DNA of 64,000 nucleotides from Anaerolineales bacterium (GTDB lineage: Bacteria > Chloroflexota > Anaerolineae > 4572-78 > J111), in contig JAAUSP010000001.1 of assembly GCA_012032575.1 (NCBI GenBank), forward strand, positions 1 to 64,000, written 5' to 3'. The number at the start of each line of letters is the position of its first letter. The first letter of the stretch is position 1. Positions 18,321 through 27,385 of this stretch are shown piece by piece. The notes under the pieces were generated by a model, which was not told where the DNA came from, made no database searches, and worked only from the letters and a program-made list of their open reading frames with translations. The position numbers were made by a program, and so were the translations under genes.

Positions 18321-19820
18321 ATGGCTAACGAATTTTTACGTCTGACCGGAATAACCAAATCTTTTGCCGGCGTCCACGCACTGCGGAGTGTTGACCTGAC
18401 TATCGAACAAGGCCGGATTCATTGTTTGGCCGGGGAAAATGGGAGCGGTAAATCCACCCTGATTAAAATTATCGCCGGGGTGTATCAACGTGACAGCGGC
18501 TCCGTGGTGATCAACGGCAAGGAATTTGAACATCTGCACCCCATTGATGCCATTCGTGAAGGCATCCAGGTTATTTATCAGGATTTTTCTCTTTTCCCTA
18601 ACCTCACCGTGGCCGAGAACATTGCCCTGAATCGCGAGCTGGCCGACGGACGCCGCCTGGTCAACTGGCGGCACGTCCGCGATATTGCGGCCAATGCGCT
18701 GGCTCAAATCGAGGTGAATATCCCCCTGGATGTGACCGTGGGCGAGGTGTCGGTGGCGAATAAGCAGCTCATCGCCATTGCCAAAGCTATGCGCCAGCGG
18801 GCGCGGCTGATTATTATGGATGAGCCAACCAGCGCCCTGACCGAACGGGAAATCCGGGTACTATTTTCGGTCATTCGGAAGTTGCAGGAACGACAGGATA
18901 TTGCCTTTCTCTTTGTTAGCCATAAACTGGATGAAGTTTTCGAGATTTCCGAAAGTATTATGGTCATCCGCAACGGCAAAATTGTCAGTGTCGGTGAACG
19001 GGGTGAATATGACACCGCCCGCCTGATTTTTGAAATGACCGGGCATACCATTACCGAAAAAGTGTACGACTTCGAGCCTGACTTGAGCCAGCCGGCCCTG
19101 TTCAAGGTAGAAAATTTGAACGCCGGCAAGCTGCTGCGGGATATTAATTTGGAACTACGCCCCGGCGAGATTGTCGGCGTAACCGGCCTCTTAGGCTCTG
19201 GTCGCACCGAACTGGCCCTGGCGCTTTACGGCATGTTCCCGATTGAGTCCGGGCGCATCTTTGTGGGTCAAAAGCCTGTGGCCATTCGCTCCAATCGGGA
19301 TGCTATCGCCCACGGGATTGGTTATGTGCCGGAAGACCGGCTGACCGAGGGCTTGTTTTTGGAACAATCGGTGGCTCGCAATGTGGTGGTTCGCACCATT
19401 GACAGTTTGCGCGGGGCGCTGGGGTTGACCGATCCCCAGAAAATTAATAGCCAGGTAAATCAGTGGGTGGAGGGGCTGCGGATCAAAACCGCGAACCCGG
19501 CCCTGCCGGTCAAAACGCTGTCCGGCGGCAATCAGCAGCGGGTAGTGCTGGCCAAGTGGCTGGCCAGTAAGCCCAAGATCATGATTTTGAATGGCCCAAC
19601 AGTCGGGGTGGATGTGGGTTCCAAAGAGGAACTCCACGGTTTAATGAAGGACTTAGCCGGTGAAGGCATGGGCTTGTTGGTTATTTCTGATGACATTCCC
19701 GAGCTATTGCAAACCTGCAATCGAATTTTGCTCATGCGCCACGGGCGCATCGTCGAGGAAATCAGATCAAAAGATACCCATGCCAATGAACTCTCGGCCA
19801 AACTAATTGAGGACTCATAA
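18321..19820 (+). CDS. Sugar ABC transporter ATP-binding protein (double NBD, RbsA-type)
   Basis: A 499-residue tandem ATPase. NBD1 has Walker [14 protein letters not shown] and Walker [12 protein letters not shown], with a degenerate signature ([15 protein letters not shown]). NBD2 has the degenerate Walker [17 protein letters not shown], the good signature [16 protein letters not shown], and an altered Walker B ([15 protein letters not shown], with NG replacing the usual DE). Energy is therefore probably provided mainly by NBD1. It powers import of a monosaccharide with the binding protein upstream and the two permeases downstream. It starts at ATG 18321; the permease gene follows after 1 bp. 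Confidence 0.93.
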   Translation: MANEFLRLTGITKSFAGVHALRSVDLTIEQGRIHCLAGENGSGKSTLIKIIAGVYQRDSGSVVINGKEFEHLHPIDAIREGIQVIYQDFSLFPNLTVAENIALNRELADGRRLVNWRHVRDIAANALAQIEVNIPLDVTVGEVSVANKQLIAIAKAMRQRARLIIMDEPTSALTEREIRVLFSVIRKLQERQDIAFLFVSHKLDEVFEISESIMVIRNGKIVSVGERGEYDTARLIFEMTGHTITEKVYDFEPDLSQPALFKVENLNAGKLLRDINLELRPGEIVGVTGLLGSGRTELALALYGMFPIESGRIFVGQKPVAIRSNRDAIAHGIGYVPEDRLTEGLFLEQSVARNVVVRTIDSLRGALGLTDPQKINSQVNQWVEGLRIKTANPALPVKTLSGGNQQRVVLAKWLASKPKIMILNGPTVGVDVGSKEELHGLMKDLAGEGMGLLVISDDIPELLQTCNRILLMRHGRIVEEIRSKDTHANELSAKLIEDS

Positions 19821-19821
19821 G

Positions 19822-20820
19822 GTGAAACGTCTGCTGCGTCGAAATGAAACTTTGGTGGCCGGGACATTGGTGATTCTCTGTCTGGTCATCGGGTTGAATA
19901 ATCCAACCTTTTTTACCGTAGGCAATGTTTTTACGCTGCTGCGCAGCAGCATTGTCACCGGTATCTTTGCCATGGGGGTACTCATCGTCATCATCTCCGG
20001 TGGGATTGATGTTTCCTTCACCGCCATTGGTGTTTTTGCGCTTTATTCCACGGTCAAGCTGATGCTCAATTATGCCCCCAATGCTCCAATCGGGGTGGCT
20101 TTTGTCATTGCGGCCATCATCGGGCTGGGCCTGGGTTTGATCAACGCCTTTTTCATCGCCCAGTTCAGGCTGCCGACGCTGATTGTCACCCTGGGCACGT
20201 TGAGTATGTTCCACGGTTTTTTGCTGTTTGCCATTGGTAACCAGATCATTCGTGACGTTCCGCCGGCGTTGACCGACTTTGCCCGCGCCGTAGTGGTCCA
20301 GATTCCCCAGGAACGCGGAATGGCCAACCTGCACCCGGCGGTATTTCTCTGGGTTGTTATGGTAGTGATCGTGTGGTTTCTGCTCAGGTATACCATGCTC
20401 GGGCGCGGTATCTATGCTTTGGGCGGCGCACGCGAAGCCGCCGAACGCGCCGGTTTCAACGTGACCTGGATTCAATATTTTATCTACAGTTTTGTCGGCC
20501 TGGTATCGGGCATCGCCGGGATGACGTTTGGGGCGCTGGCGCGTCAGGCCAACCCGCAGGATATTGTGGGGATGGAACTGAATGTTATTGCCGCGGTGGT
20601 TCTGGGCGGCGCTTATCTGACCGGCGGCCGGGGCACGGTCCTGGGGACGCTGTTGGGAGTCATTCTGGTGGTAATTGCCAACAACAGCTTGATTCTCATC
20701 GGCGTGCCTACGGTCTGGCAGCGGGTGGTCATTGGCCTCATCATTCTGATTGGCACAGGCATCCCGGCTATCCAGGAACGCCGGGCCAAAAAGGTCGTTG
20801 CCGGTCTGGCCGAGGCGTAA
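19822..20820 (+). CDS. Sugar ABC transporter permease 1 (RbsC/BPD_transp_2)
   Basis: A 332-residue integral membrane protein with many hydrophobic segments (for example [15 protein letters not shown] and [22 protein letters not shown]). The ISGGIDVSF segment is typical of RbsC-type permeases. GTG 19822 lies right after the ATPase stop and is chosen over the upstream in-frame ATG 19807, which is inside the ATPase gene. It probably forms a heterodimer with the permease at 20968. Confidence 0.92.
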   Translation: MKRLLRRNETLVAGTLVILCLVIGLNNPTFFTVGNVFTLLRSSIVTGIFAMGVLIVIISGGIDVSFTAIGVFALYSTVKLMLNYAPNAPIGVAFVIAAIIGLGLGLINAFFIAQFRLPTLIVTLGTLSMFHGFLLFAIGNQIIRDVPPALTDFARAVVVQIPQERGMANLHPAVFLWVVMVVIVWFLLRYTMLGRGIYALGGAREAAERAGFNVTWIQYFIYSFVGLVSGIAGMTFGALARQANPQDIVGMELNVIAAVVLGGAYLTGGRGTVLGTLLGVILVVIANNSLILIGVPTVWQRVVIGLIILIGTGIPAIQERRAKKVVAGLAEA

Positions 20821-20838
20821 ACTATGTAATTACTCACT

Positions 20839-20890
20839 AAGGCTAAGGCTGAGGCTAAGGCTAACAAATCTTAGCCTCAGCCTTAGCCTT
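20839..20890. repeat. Hexamer-repeat hairpin (GGCTAA array)
   Basis: AAGGCTAAGGCTGAGGCTAA and its near reverse complement (TTAGCCTCAGCCTTAGCCTT) are separated by a short loop. The period here is six rather than seven. It lies between the two permease genes. Confidence 0.85.
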
Positions 20891-20967
20891 ATCGCCAATC
20901 ATTAGTTTGGCTGGCGAGTAAATACTCAACCCCAAGACTAGCTTGCAAGCAGGATAAACCGTTCATC

Positions 20968-22014
20968 ATGAACCAATCAGTTTCACGTAAGTCACCCGTT
21001 TTAAGCCTTCCGTTTGATTTTTACACGCTGCGATTGTTTATCATCGCCCTGGTCATCTTTATTGCCTTTAGTGTATTGCTGCCGGGCAAATTCTTTACCG
21101 TGCTCAATATGCAGTCAATGGCCGTGCAGTTGCCGGAGTTTGGCATTCTGGCTTTTGCCATTTTGATCACCATGTTGACCGGGGGCATTGATCTTTCCAT
21201 CGTTGGGACGGCCAACCTCGCGGCTATCGTGGCGGCGATGATTTTAACCGGGTTGACGGCGAGTGAAGGTGTACCGCTTCCGGCGGCCATGGTCGTGGCC
21301 GTGTTAGGGGCGCTGCTGGTTGGGTCAATCTGCGGTTTGATTAACGGATTGATGGTGTCGCGCATCGGCATCACCCCGATTTTGGCTACCCTGGGGACAG
21401 GCGCTGTTTACACCGGGTTGTCTTTTGTCATTACGGGCGGGCCGGCCATCACTACCACGCAGTTGGCCTTCATCGGTAATGGTTCAGTTCTGGGCGTGCC
21501 GATCCCTATCATTGTGTTTGTTGTTGTCCTTATTGTGTTTGCCATTCTGTTGAATCGAACCGTGTTTGGTTTCAATGTTTTTATGCTGGGGACAAATGCG
21601 AAGGCAGCCCTTTTTTCCGGCATCAGTAGCGACAGCGTTCTGCTGCGGACCTATTGGCTGGCCGGGTTGGTCGCCGGACTGGCCGGGATTATCTTCCTGG
21701 CCCGCACCAATTCAGCCAAACCCGACTTTGGTGCATCCTTTATTTTGTTGACGGTGCTGATTGCCATCCTGGGCGGGATCAAGGATACCGGCGGTTTTGG
21801 CACGGTTTCGGGACTGGTGTTATCCGTACTGAGTATTCAGTTCCTTTCCACCGGCTTGAACATGTTGATGCTGCAATGGTTCCCCTCCAGCGCGGCTATT
21901 TTCTTCCGTCAGTTCGCCTGGGGTGGGCTGCTCCTGGGCGCGATGGTGCTCAACTATTATGCCGAAAGACGGCGCAGCCGGCAAGCAACTTCAAAGTCAT
22001 CCGGCGAATCATAA
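20968..22014 (+). CDS. Sugar ABC transporter permease 2 (RbsC/BPD_transp_2)
   Basis: A 348-residue permease with at least eight hydrophobic segments and the family motif [19 protein letters not shown]. The last part ends in a basic tail ([16 protein letters not shown]) expected on the cytoplasmic side. Two different permeases with one double ATPase are typical of the AI-2/rhamnose-type importer arrangement. The 147-bp spacing after the first permease contains the hexamer hairpin. Confidence 0.92.
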   Translation: MNQSVSRKSPVLSLPFDFYTLRLFIIALVIFIAFSVLLPGKFFTVLNMQSMAVQLPEFGILAFAILITMLTGGIDLSIVGTANLAAIVAAMILTGLTASEGVPLPAAMVVAVLGALLVGSICGLINGLMVSRIGITPILATLGTGAVYTGLSFVITGGPAITTTQLAFIGNGSVLGVPIPIIVFVVVLIVFAILLNRTVFGFNVFMLGTNAKAALFSGISSDSVLLRTYWLAGLVAGLAGIIFLARTNSAKPDFGASFILLTVLIAILGGIKDTGGFGTVSGLVLSVLSIQFLSTGLNMLMLQWFPSSAAIFFRQFAWGGLLLGAMVLNYYAERRRSRQATSKSSGES

Positions 22015-22057
22015 CAGTTTATCACAACAATTCATCTTCAATATAGTTGGAGGTTTT

Positions 22058-22947
22058 ATGAAAAAGATTGCATATCTTGGTTTAGGAATTATGGGCCGGG
22101 GCATGGCCGGCAATTTACTCAAGGCCGGTCACGAGGTGACGGTCTGGAACCGGACCCCGGAACGCGCTGCCCCCTGGTAGCTCAGGGAGCTAAACAAGCC
22201 GGCACCCCCGCCGAAGCTGTGGCCGGCGCTGAAGTCATTATGTACTGCCTCAGCGACGACAAGGCCGTGGAAGATTTGGTCTTTGGCAGCGGCCAACTGC
22301 TCTCGGCGGTCAAGCAAGGCCAGATTGTGGTAGATATGACCACGCTCCACCCCGATACCAGCCGCAAAGAAGCCGCCGCTTACGCCGAAAAAGGCGTAGA
22401 ATTTCTCGATGCGCCCGTGTTTGGCAGCAAAAACGAAGCGGCCAACGGCGGCCTGTGGATTGTCGTCGGCGGCAAAAAGGAATTGTATGAGCAGATCAAG
22501 CCCATTCTGGAACTGTTGAGCGAAACTACTCACTACATGGGCGGCACGGCTATGGGCGCTTCGATGAAGTTGGTCGGCAATCTGGTGGTGGCAGCGCAGT
22601 TGGAAGCGCTCGGCGAGGCCATGACCCTGGCGACCAAGGCCGGCCTCAACCCCGAAGATGTGCTGGGCGTGCTGCACGTGACCGATTTCAAATCACCCAT
22701 CTTTGACGGCGTGGGTCAGGCCCTGATTAACCGCGATTTTAGCACCCATTTCGCCCTGAAACTGATGCTCAAGGATGCCAACCTGATCGCCCGGTTCGCC
22801 CAGGATTTGAACGTGCCGGTTCCTGCCTCCGCTGCCACCCGCGAAGTCATCAAGAGTGCGGTCAACAAGGGCTGGGGTGAGTTGAACGCTTCGGCCTTTA
22901 TCCAGAGCCTCGAAGAACAGGCCGGGGTAGTGGTGAAGAAGCAGTAA
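22058..22947 (+). CDS. 3-hydroxyisobutyrate dehydrogenase-like NAD(P) oxidoreductase, one apparent frameshift
   Basis: A beta-hydroxyacid dehydrogenase of about 296 residues. It starts [37 protein letters not shown], with the GLGxMGxxM cofactor motif. A C is missing from a C-run near 22167, where the frame changes to [20 protein letters not shown]. Later motifs are [17 protein letters not shown] and [24 protein letters not shown] with the catalytic Lys. Members reduce or oxidise small 3-hydroxy acids such as tartronate semialdehyde or succinic semialdehyde. In this cluster a sugar-acid intermediate is likely. A strong ribosome-binding site (GGAGG) precedes ATG 22058. Confidence 0.88.
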
Positions 22948-22986
22948 AATTTGCTAATCTCATAAGAACTTCTCGAACTTTTACAC

Positions 22987-23021
22987 AGCCCACAAAAACA
23001 AGATTGTGGGCTGGTGTTTTT
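22987..23021 (+). terminator. Rho-independent terminator
   Basis: AGCCCACAA and TTGTGGGCT form a perfect 9-bp stem with an 8-nt loop, followed by GGTGTTTTT. It lies 40 bp after the dehydrogenase stop on the same strand and should end the ABC transporter/dehydrogenase transcript. Confidence 0.85.
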
Positions 23022-23223
23022 ATCATAATGTGGAATTCTCGAAGGAATTGTTGGTATTATTGGGATGTCCGATCCTAAAGGCTACCTTTGCGGTATAATA
23101 AAATATGCGGGGGTACTCCAACTAAAAAGTTGGGCGGTTTGATATTTACCTCAACTCTACTTGACATCAGTTAAATAGAAATGCTAAAATCCTTATATCA
23201 CTCTTGGAAATAATTGGATTTTT

Positions 23224-23558
23224 ATGAAGCTACCCCCCATACTTTGATCGCCCCTGAAAAGCTAACCCAATATTTGTTGAGCCTACGAAAACGTAATGAT
23301 AAGTCCAAATGGCTGGCTCAAGCAGGGTATACCCTTGATAACTGGCAGGGTTTAGAAAAGGATTTACGTCAACAGATTTTATCGCTTGAGGCAATACCGA
23401 CCGATATGACCCAATATGGACAGACCTATGAAATTACAGGTAACCTGATAGGGCCAAACGGTAAAATTTTGGCTATCTGTACAATATGGATGACAGAAAG
23501 GGCAACGGGGATCACCAAACTTATTACCCTATACCCCGATAAAGGGCAGAAGAAATGA
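23224..23558 (+). CDS. DUF6883-like small protein
   Basis: A protein of about 111 residues resembling the DUF6883 family: APEKLTQYLLSLRKRNDKSKWLAQAGYTLDNW and TQYGQTYEITGNLIGPNGK, then a WMTER/TKLITLYP end. The uninterrupted frame begins at TTG 23214. The family start is usually MKLP, and ATG 23224 gives MKLPP if one C is restored to the CCCCCC run at 23233-23238. I therefore prefer 23224 with a one-base error. Its stop overlaps the DUF4926 gene by 4 bp. The function is unknown; a toxin-antitoxin-like pairing is discussed under findings. Confidence 0.6.
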
Positions 23559-23794
23559 GCTATCAGTTATTTGAAGAAGTAGTTTTAAGAGAAGATGTCA
23601 TTGAGAAAGGGTTATTAAAAGGGGATGTTGTGACCATCGTTGAACATCATTCTTGGCCTGATGGAGAAGATGGATATTCATTAGAAGTGTTCAATGTATT
23701 AGGTGATACTATCGCTGTAATAACCTTGCCGGAGTCGGCCATTGCTCCCTTAACCGAGAATGAGGTTTTTAGTGTTCGGCCCTTGGCGATATGA
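23555..23794 (+). CDS. DUF4926-like small protein
   Basis: A 79-residue acidic protein resembling DUF4926: LFEEVVLREDVIEKGLLKGDVVTIVEHH, then YSLEVFNVLGDTIAVITLPESAI. The fold is probably a small SH3-like beta barrel. It overlaps the upstream DUF6883-like gene (ATGA), so translation is coupled. The biochemical role is unknown. Confidence 0.65.
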   Translation: MSYQLFEEVVLREDVIEKGLLKGDVVTIVEHHSWPDGEDGYSLEVFNVLGDTIAVITLPESAIAPLTENEVFSVRPLAI

Positions 23795-24067
23795 CGATAA
23801 AGCAAAGATTTATCAGAAAGTATTTGACCCAATTGTAGCAGGGTTTCATTGGAAAAAGCCGCCAACCACCGCATCAACACCGACTCAATGTCATTAAGTT
23901 AAGCATCCTGAGTAGGCCAAGCCAGAATCTCAGGCAAAAAGCGGATCATCTGGAAACTGCTTTTCAAGAAAATTGGCGGCAATCCTTGTTGACTGTTTCC
24001 CCATGGACAAAAACAGACATCGCTCAAATTGAAACTGCCAGGTTTTTTCTTAAGTGAGGTGATTTGT
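23795..24067 (+). other. Gap with a degraded coding remnant
   Basis: No full gene is seen. An open frame without a start ends at about 24056 (HLETAFQENWRQSLLTVSPW followed by TKTDIAQIETARFFLK). It reads like a real protein tail of unknown origin. The stretch also contains TTTATCAGAAAGTATTTGACCC (from 23811), which is nearly repeated in the structured region at 27092. Confidence 0.35.
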
Positions 24068-25615
24068 ATGTCAGGACCTTACGTTATCGGCATTGACTTT
24101 GGCACCGAAAGCGTGCGTGTCGGTATTTTTGATACCACCGGGCAGCCGGTGGCCTTTGCTTCGCAGGAATACCCGCTGTATCATCCCCAGCCCGGCTGGG
24201 CCGAGCAGAAACCCGGCGAATGGTGGACGGCGCTGGTCACCGCCACCCATGCAGTTTTAGCCAAGAGCGGGGTAGCCAAAGAAGAAATAGTCGGCCTGGG
24301 AGCGGACTGCACCAGTTGCACTGTGGTGGCGCTGGATGCCAATTTTCAGCCGGTTCGCCCGGCCATCATCTGGATGGACGTGCGCGCCGCCGATCAGGCT
24401 CGCCGCATTGCCGCCAGCGGCCACCCGGCCCTGAAATACAATGGCTTTGGCAACGTCTCCGCCGAGTGGCTGCCCTGCAAAACCCTCTGGTTCAAAGAAA
24501 ATGAGCCGGACCTGTACCGGCAGGCGGCTCACATTGGCGAGTTTATTGACTGGCTGACCTATCGCCTGACCGGCGAGTGGGTGGGCAGCATCAACAATAC
24601 CAGCATCCGCTGGTATTACGACCGGGCCGAGGGCGGCTGGCCGGAGAGCTTTTACGAGCAAATCGGCCTGGGCGACCTGATTCCCAAATTTCCGCCAAAA
24701 GTCCTGGATATGGGCGGGGTTGTCGGCGGGCTGCGGGCTGACGTAGCAGCGGAATTGGGCCTGCCCGCCGGCATTCCCGTGGCCGAGGGTGGGGCCGACG
24801 CCTTTGTGGCCATGGTCGGCCTCGACGTGCTTCAGCCGGGCAAAATGGCCTTCATCACCGGCTCGTCTCACCTGATGCTGGGCCAGAGCGCCCAGCCACT
24901 GCACGCCAAAGGTATTTTCGGCGCGTACACCGACGCCGTGCTGCCCGGCCAGTACACGGTCGAAGGCGGCCAGGTTTCCACCGGCTCGGTGGTCAAATGG
25001 TTCAAAGAAAATTTCTGCGGCAAGGAAGCAGCCCAGGCAGCCCAGAGCGGGGTAGATATTTACACCGTGCTCACCGAATTGGCCGTGCCCATCCCCCCGG
25101 CTCCGAGGCCTGATTGTGCTGGATTACTGGCAGGGCAATCGCACCCCCTATGTTGACCCCGAAGCACGCGGGATCATTCGCGGGTTGTCCCTCAAACACA
25201 CCACCGGCCACATGTTCCGGGCCATCATCGAGGGGATTGCCTACGGGACCGAACACATCCTGCGGACCTTCCGCCAGAATGGGTATGTGGTCGAAGAGAT
25301 GGTGGCGGCCGGCGGGCCAACCAGGAGCCAATTGTGGATGCAAATCCACGCCGATGTCAGCAATGTGCCCATCTCCCTGCCTGAGGTAACGGATGGTCCC
25401 GCGCTCGGCTCGGCCATTCTGGGGCGGTTGCCGCCGGACTGTTCCCCAACATTCAAAGCGCCGCCAGTCAGATGGTGCGCGTGCGCAGCCGCATCGAGCC
25501 AAACCCGGCGGCGCATGAACGTTATCGCTTCTTTGTGGATCAATACATTAACACCTATCCACCTTTGCAGCCCTTGATCCAGCAAACAGTGCGGCATGTC
25601 AGCCAAAACTCCTGA
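24068..25615 (+). CDS. FGGY-family carbohydrate kinase, three apparent frameshifts
   Basis: A sugar kinase of about 516 residues. ATG 24068 begins MSGPYVIGIDFGTESVRVGIFD, which is the FGGY phosphate-1 motif. The catalytic-type IIWMDVRA and the central GGADAFVAMVGL region follow. The C-terminal ADP-binding VAAGGPTRSQLWMQIHADV is in another frame. A C near 25090 and a G near 25107 are lost together, and one G is lost near 25422 (CTGGGGCGG); restoring them yields one protein ending at TGA 25613-25615. It resembles ribulokinase/xylulokinase-like members that phosphorylate a ketose or polyol. It lies 24 bp before the RuBisCO-like gene, so the two probably act in one pathway. Confidence 0.88.
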
Positions 25616-25639
25616 GTAAGCCCGGTCCCGTTGCGAGCA

Positions 25640-26787
25640 ATGCAGTTCCCTGAAACTTTTCTGAACCTGTCGGGCCAACGATTTGTGGTTCATTATCGGC
25701 TACAGGCCGCTGATGCCACTGAAGCCCAAACACGCGCGCACGGCATCTGCCTGGAGCAGACCGTCGAAGTGCCCGCCGAATTACTGGGGCAGGATGATCT
25801 GCGCGGCCAAATTGTGGGCCGGCTTGAGACGCTAACCGAGGCGGTTTCCGGCTGCTACCACGCGGCCATCAGTTATGCCATCGAAACCACCGCCTTCGAA
25901 TTCACCCAATTTCTGAATGTTATCTTCGGCAACACAGCCATGCAGAAAGGCATTCGGGTGTTGCGCCTGGATGTCCCCGACCCCCTGCTGGCCCAATTTC
26001 CGGGGCCGCGCTTTGGCCGGGCCGGGCTGCGTCGGCTGGTAGGGGTGGACTCGCGCCCCTTGCTGTGTACAGCCCTGAAACCGCTGGGGCTGAGCGCCGC
26101 GAACCTGGCCGGACTGGCCTCGCAGATCGCGCTGGGCGGGGTGGACATCATCAAAGAGGACCACGGGCTAACCGATCAAGCCTTTGCCCGGTTTTCGGAG
26201 CGGGTAGCCCGCTGCGCTGAAGCCATCCACCGGGCCAATGACCAAACTGGCTATCACTGCCTTTACGTGCCCAACATCACCGCCCCCGCCGACCAGCTTG
26301 TGGCCCGCGCCTACGAAGCCAAACAGCGGGGTGCCGGAGGGGTCATGCTTGCCCCGGCCTGGCGGGATGGGATGCGGTTCGGCTGCTGGCCGCGGACTCT
26401 GATTTCGCGCTGCCCATTTTTAACCACCCGGCCTGGCTGGGGACGTTGGTTGTTAGCCCGGATCACGGCCTCAGCCATCAGGTTGTGTTCGGACAGCTTC
26501 CCCGCCTGGCCGGGGCTGATGCCTCTATCTTTGTTAATTACGGCGGACGTTTCCCCTTTAGCCAGCAGGATTGCCGGGAAATTGTGCAGGGGGCGACAAC
26601 CTCTCTGGGATCATACCCGGCCATCTTTCCCGTTCCGGCGGGCGGCATGACCCTGGCTGACCTCCCCGCGATGTACAGCTTCTATGGCGCTCAGGTTATT
26701 TTTCTGATTGCCGGCGGTTTGTATGCCGCCGGCCCGGACCTGCGAACGAACGCCAGTCAATTTCGCCGCCTGGTAGAGAGTTTGTAA
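25640..26787 (+). CDS. RuBisCO-like protein (form IV), one apparent frameshift
   Basis: A RuBisCO large-subunit-like protein of about 383 residues. ATG 25640 begins MQFPETFLNLSGQRFVVHY. The substrate Lys (K147, equivalent to K175) is in TALKPLGLS, and the carbamate-type Lys (K172, equivalent to K201) is in GGVDIIKEDHG. Asp203 is kept, but Glu204 is replaced by His. The loop-6 lysine is absent; that region reads FPVPAGGM. These substitutions argue against CO2 fixation and for form IV. A G is missing near 26370 (GATGGGATGCGG). Known form IV proteins act as an enolase or isomerase in methionine salvage, or as a decarboxylase in apionate catabolism. Which reaction occurs here is open. Confidence 0.88.
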
Positions 26788-27017
26788 CTGCGCTGCCACC
26801 TCGTTCCAACTCCAATTCTCAAGTTAAACCCCGAATTTTCATAAGTTAACGGCCTTTAACCGGAGGGTGGGTGATGTTTCAGAAATACCCATTAACTAAC
26901 TTTTGCTCATCAAACTGACATTTCAACATTACCAATTTGACACAAAATTAAAGCTAAATTAAACTTATGAACAATTAGTTAACTTTTGATAATATAAAAT
27001 TTAACTTATTCACGTAC

Positions 27018-27062
27018 TCAAAGTCTTTTTTGGGGGGACGGGTTTAGGTTTTTAGACTTTGA
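27018..27062. repeat. Hairpin with 9-bp stem (TCAAAGTCT/AGACTTTGA)
   Basis: Perfect complementary 9-bp arms enclose a loop of 27 nt with T-rich and G-rich stretches. It may be part of an untranslated leader or a degraded mobile element. No known RNA family was recognised. Confidence 0.6.
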
Positions 27063-27093
27063 ATGAATATTTGTCTAATGTAAGTTAAACTTT

Positions 27094-27152
27094 ATCAGGA
27101 AGCATTTGACCCCAGTAAGGGGTCAAAAACAAAACCTGATTTCCCCTTTTTT
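27094..27152 (+). terminator. Nested hairpin with T-run, terminator or attenuator
   Basis: The outer arms ATCAGG/CCTGAT enclose the inner arms TTTGACCCC/GGGGTCAAA with a 5-nt loop. A CCCCTTTTTT tract follows on the plus strand. It lies about 230 bp before the hydrolase start, so it could attenuate a leader transcript or end an unseen short RNA. Confidence 0.6.
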
Positions 27153-27214
27153 ATTATCCTCCACCAGAATCTACAGCATTTGGGTAAAACGGTCGGCGAG
27201 TCTTTGATTCGTAA

Positions 27215-27240
27215 TTTGTTACTGTATCATTGGTAACAAA
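27215..27240. promoter_or_regulatory. Operator-like dyad TTTGTTAC-N10-GTAACAAA
   Basis: Perfect 8-bp inverted arms with a 10-bp spacer lie about 65 bp before the ribosome-binding site of the hydrolase gene. The geometry fits a dimeric helix-turn-helix regulator. The cognate regulator is not known. Confidence 0.55.
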
Positions 27241-27385
27241 GACCTTTTATTAACTTCTTTCTGTTACCTTTTTTACAATATTATATTTTTAAGGAGGGGT
27301 ACCACTGGCCGGTAAAGAGCAGTACAACCCCTACAACAATGATCAGGTTCCTGATAGGTGGAAAGACCTATTCACGAACGGATGA

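Larger units (their letters stand above)
26788..27385. other. AT-rich intergenic region with repeated AAGTTAA motifs
   Basis: No gene is supported in this stretch of about 600 bp. It is strongly AT-rich. It contains at least five AGTTAA-type motifs in both orientations (near 26820, 26842, 26890, 26976 and 27082). It also holds two hairpins and a dyad that are listed separately. A strong ribosome-binding site AAGGAGG lies at 27291-27297. An open CTG frame from 27305 ends in TGA directly before the hydrolase GTG and in the same frame. Confidence 0.6.

Noticed and set aside
19762..20475. Minus-strand open frame of 237 codons over the permease gene
   Set aside because: It is a shadow of the permease, with low-complexity polar composition and no family features.
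23647..23880. Minus-strand open frame of 77 codons over the DUF4926 gene
   Set aside because: It overlaps the DUF4926-like gene on the opposite strand and has no ribosome-binding site or known motif.
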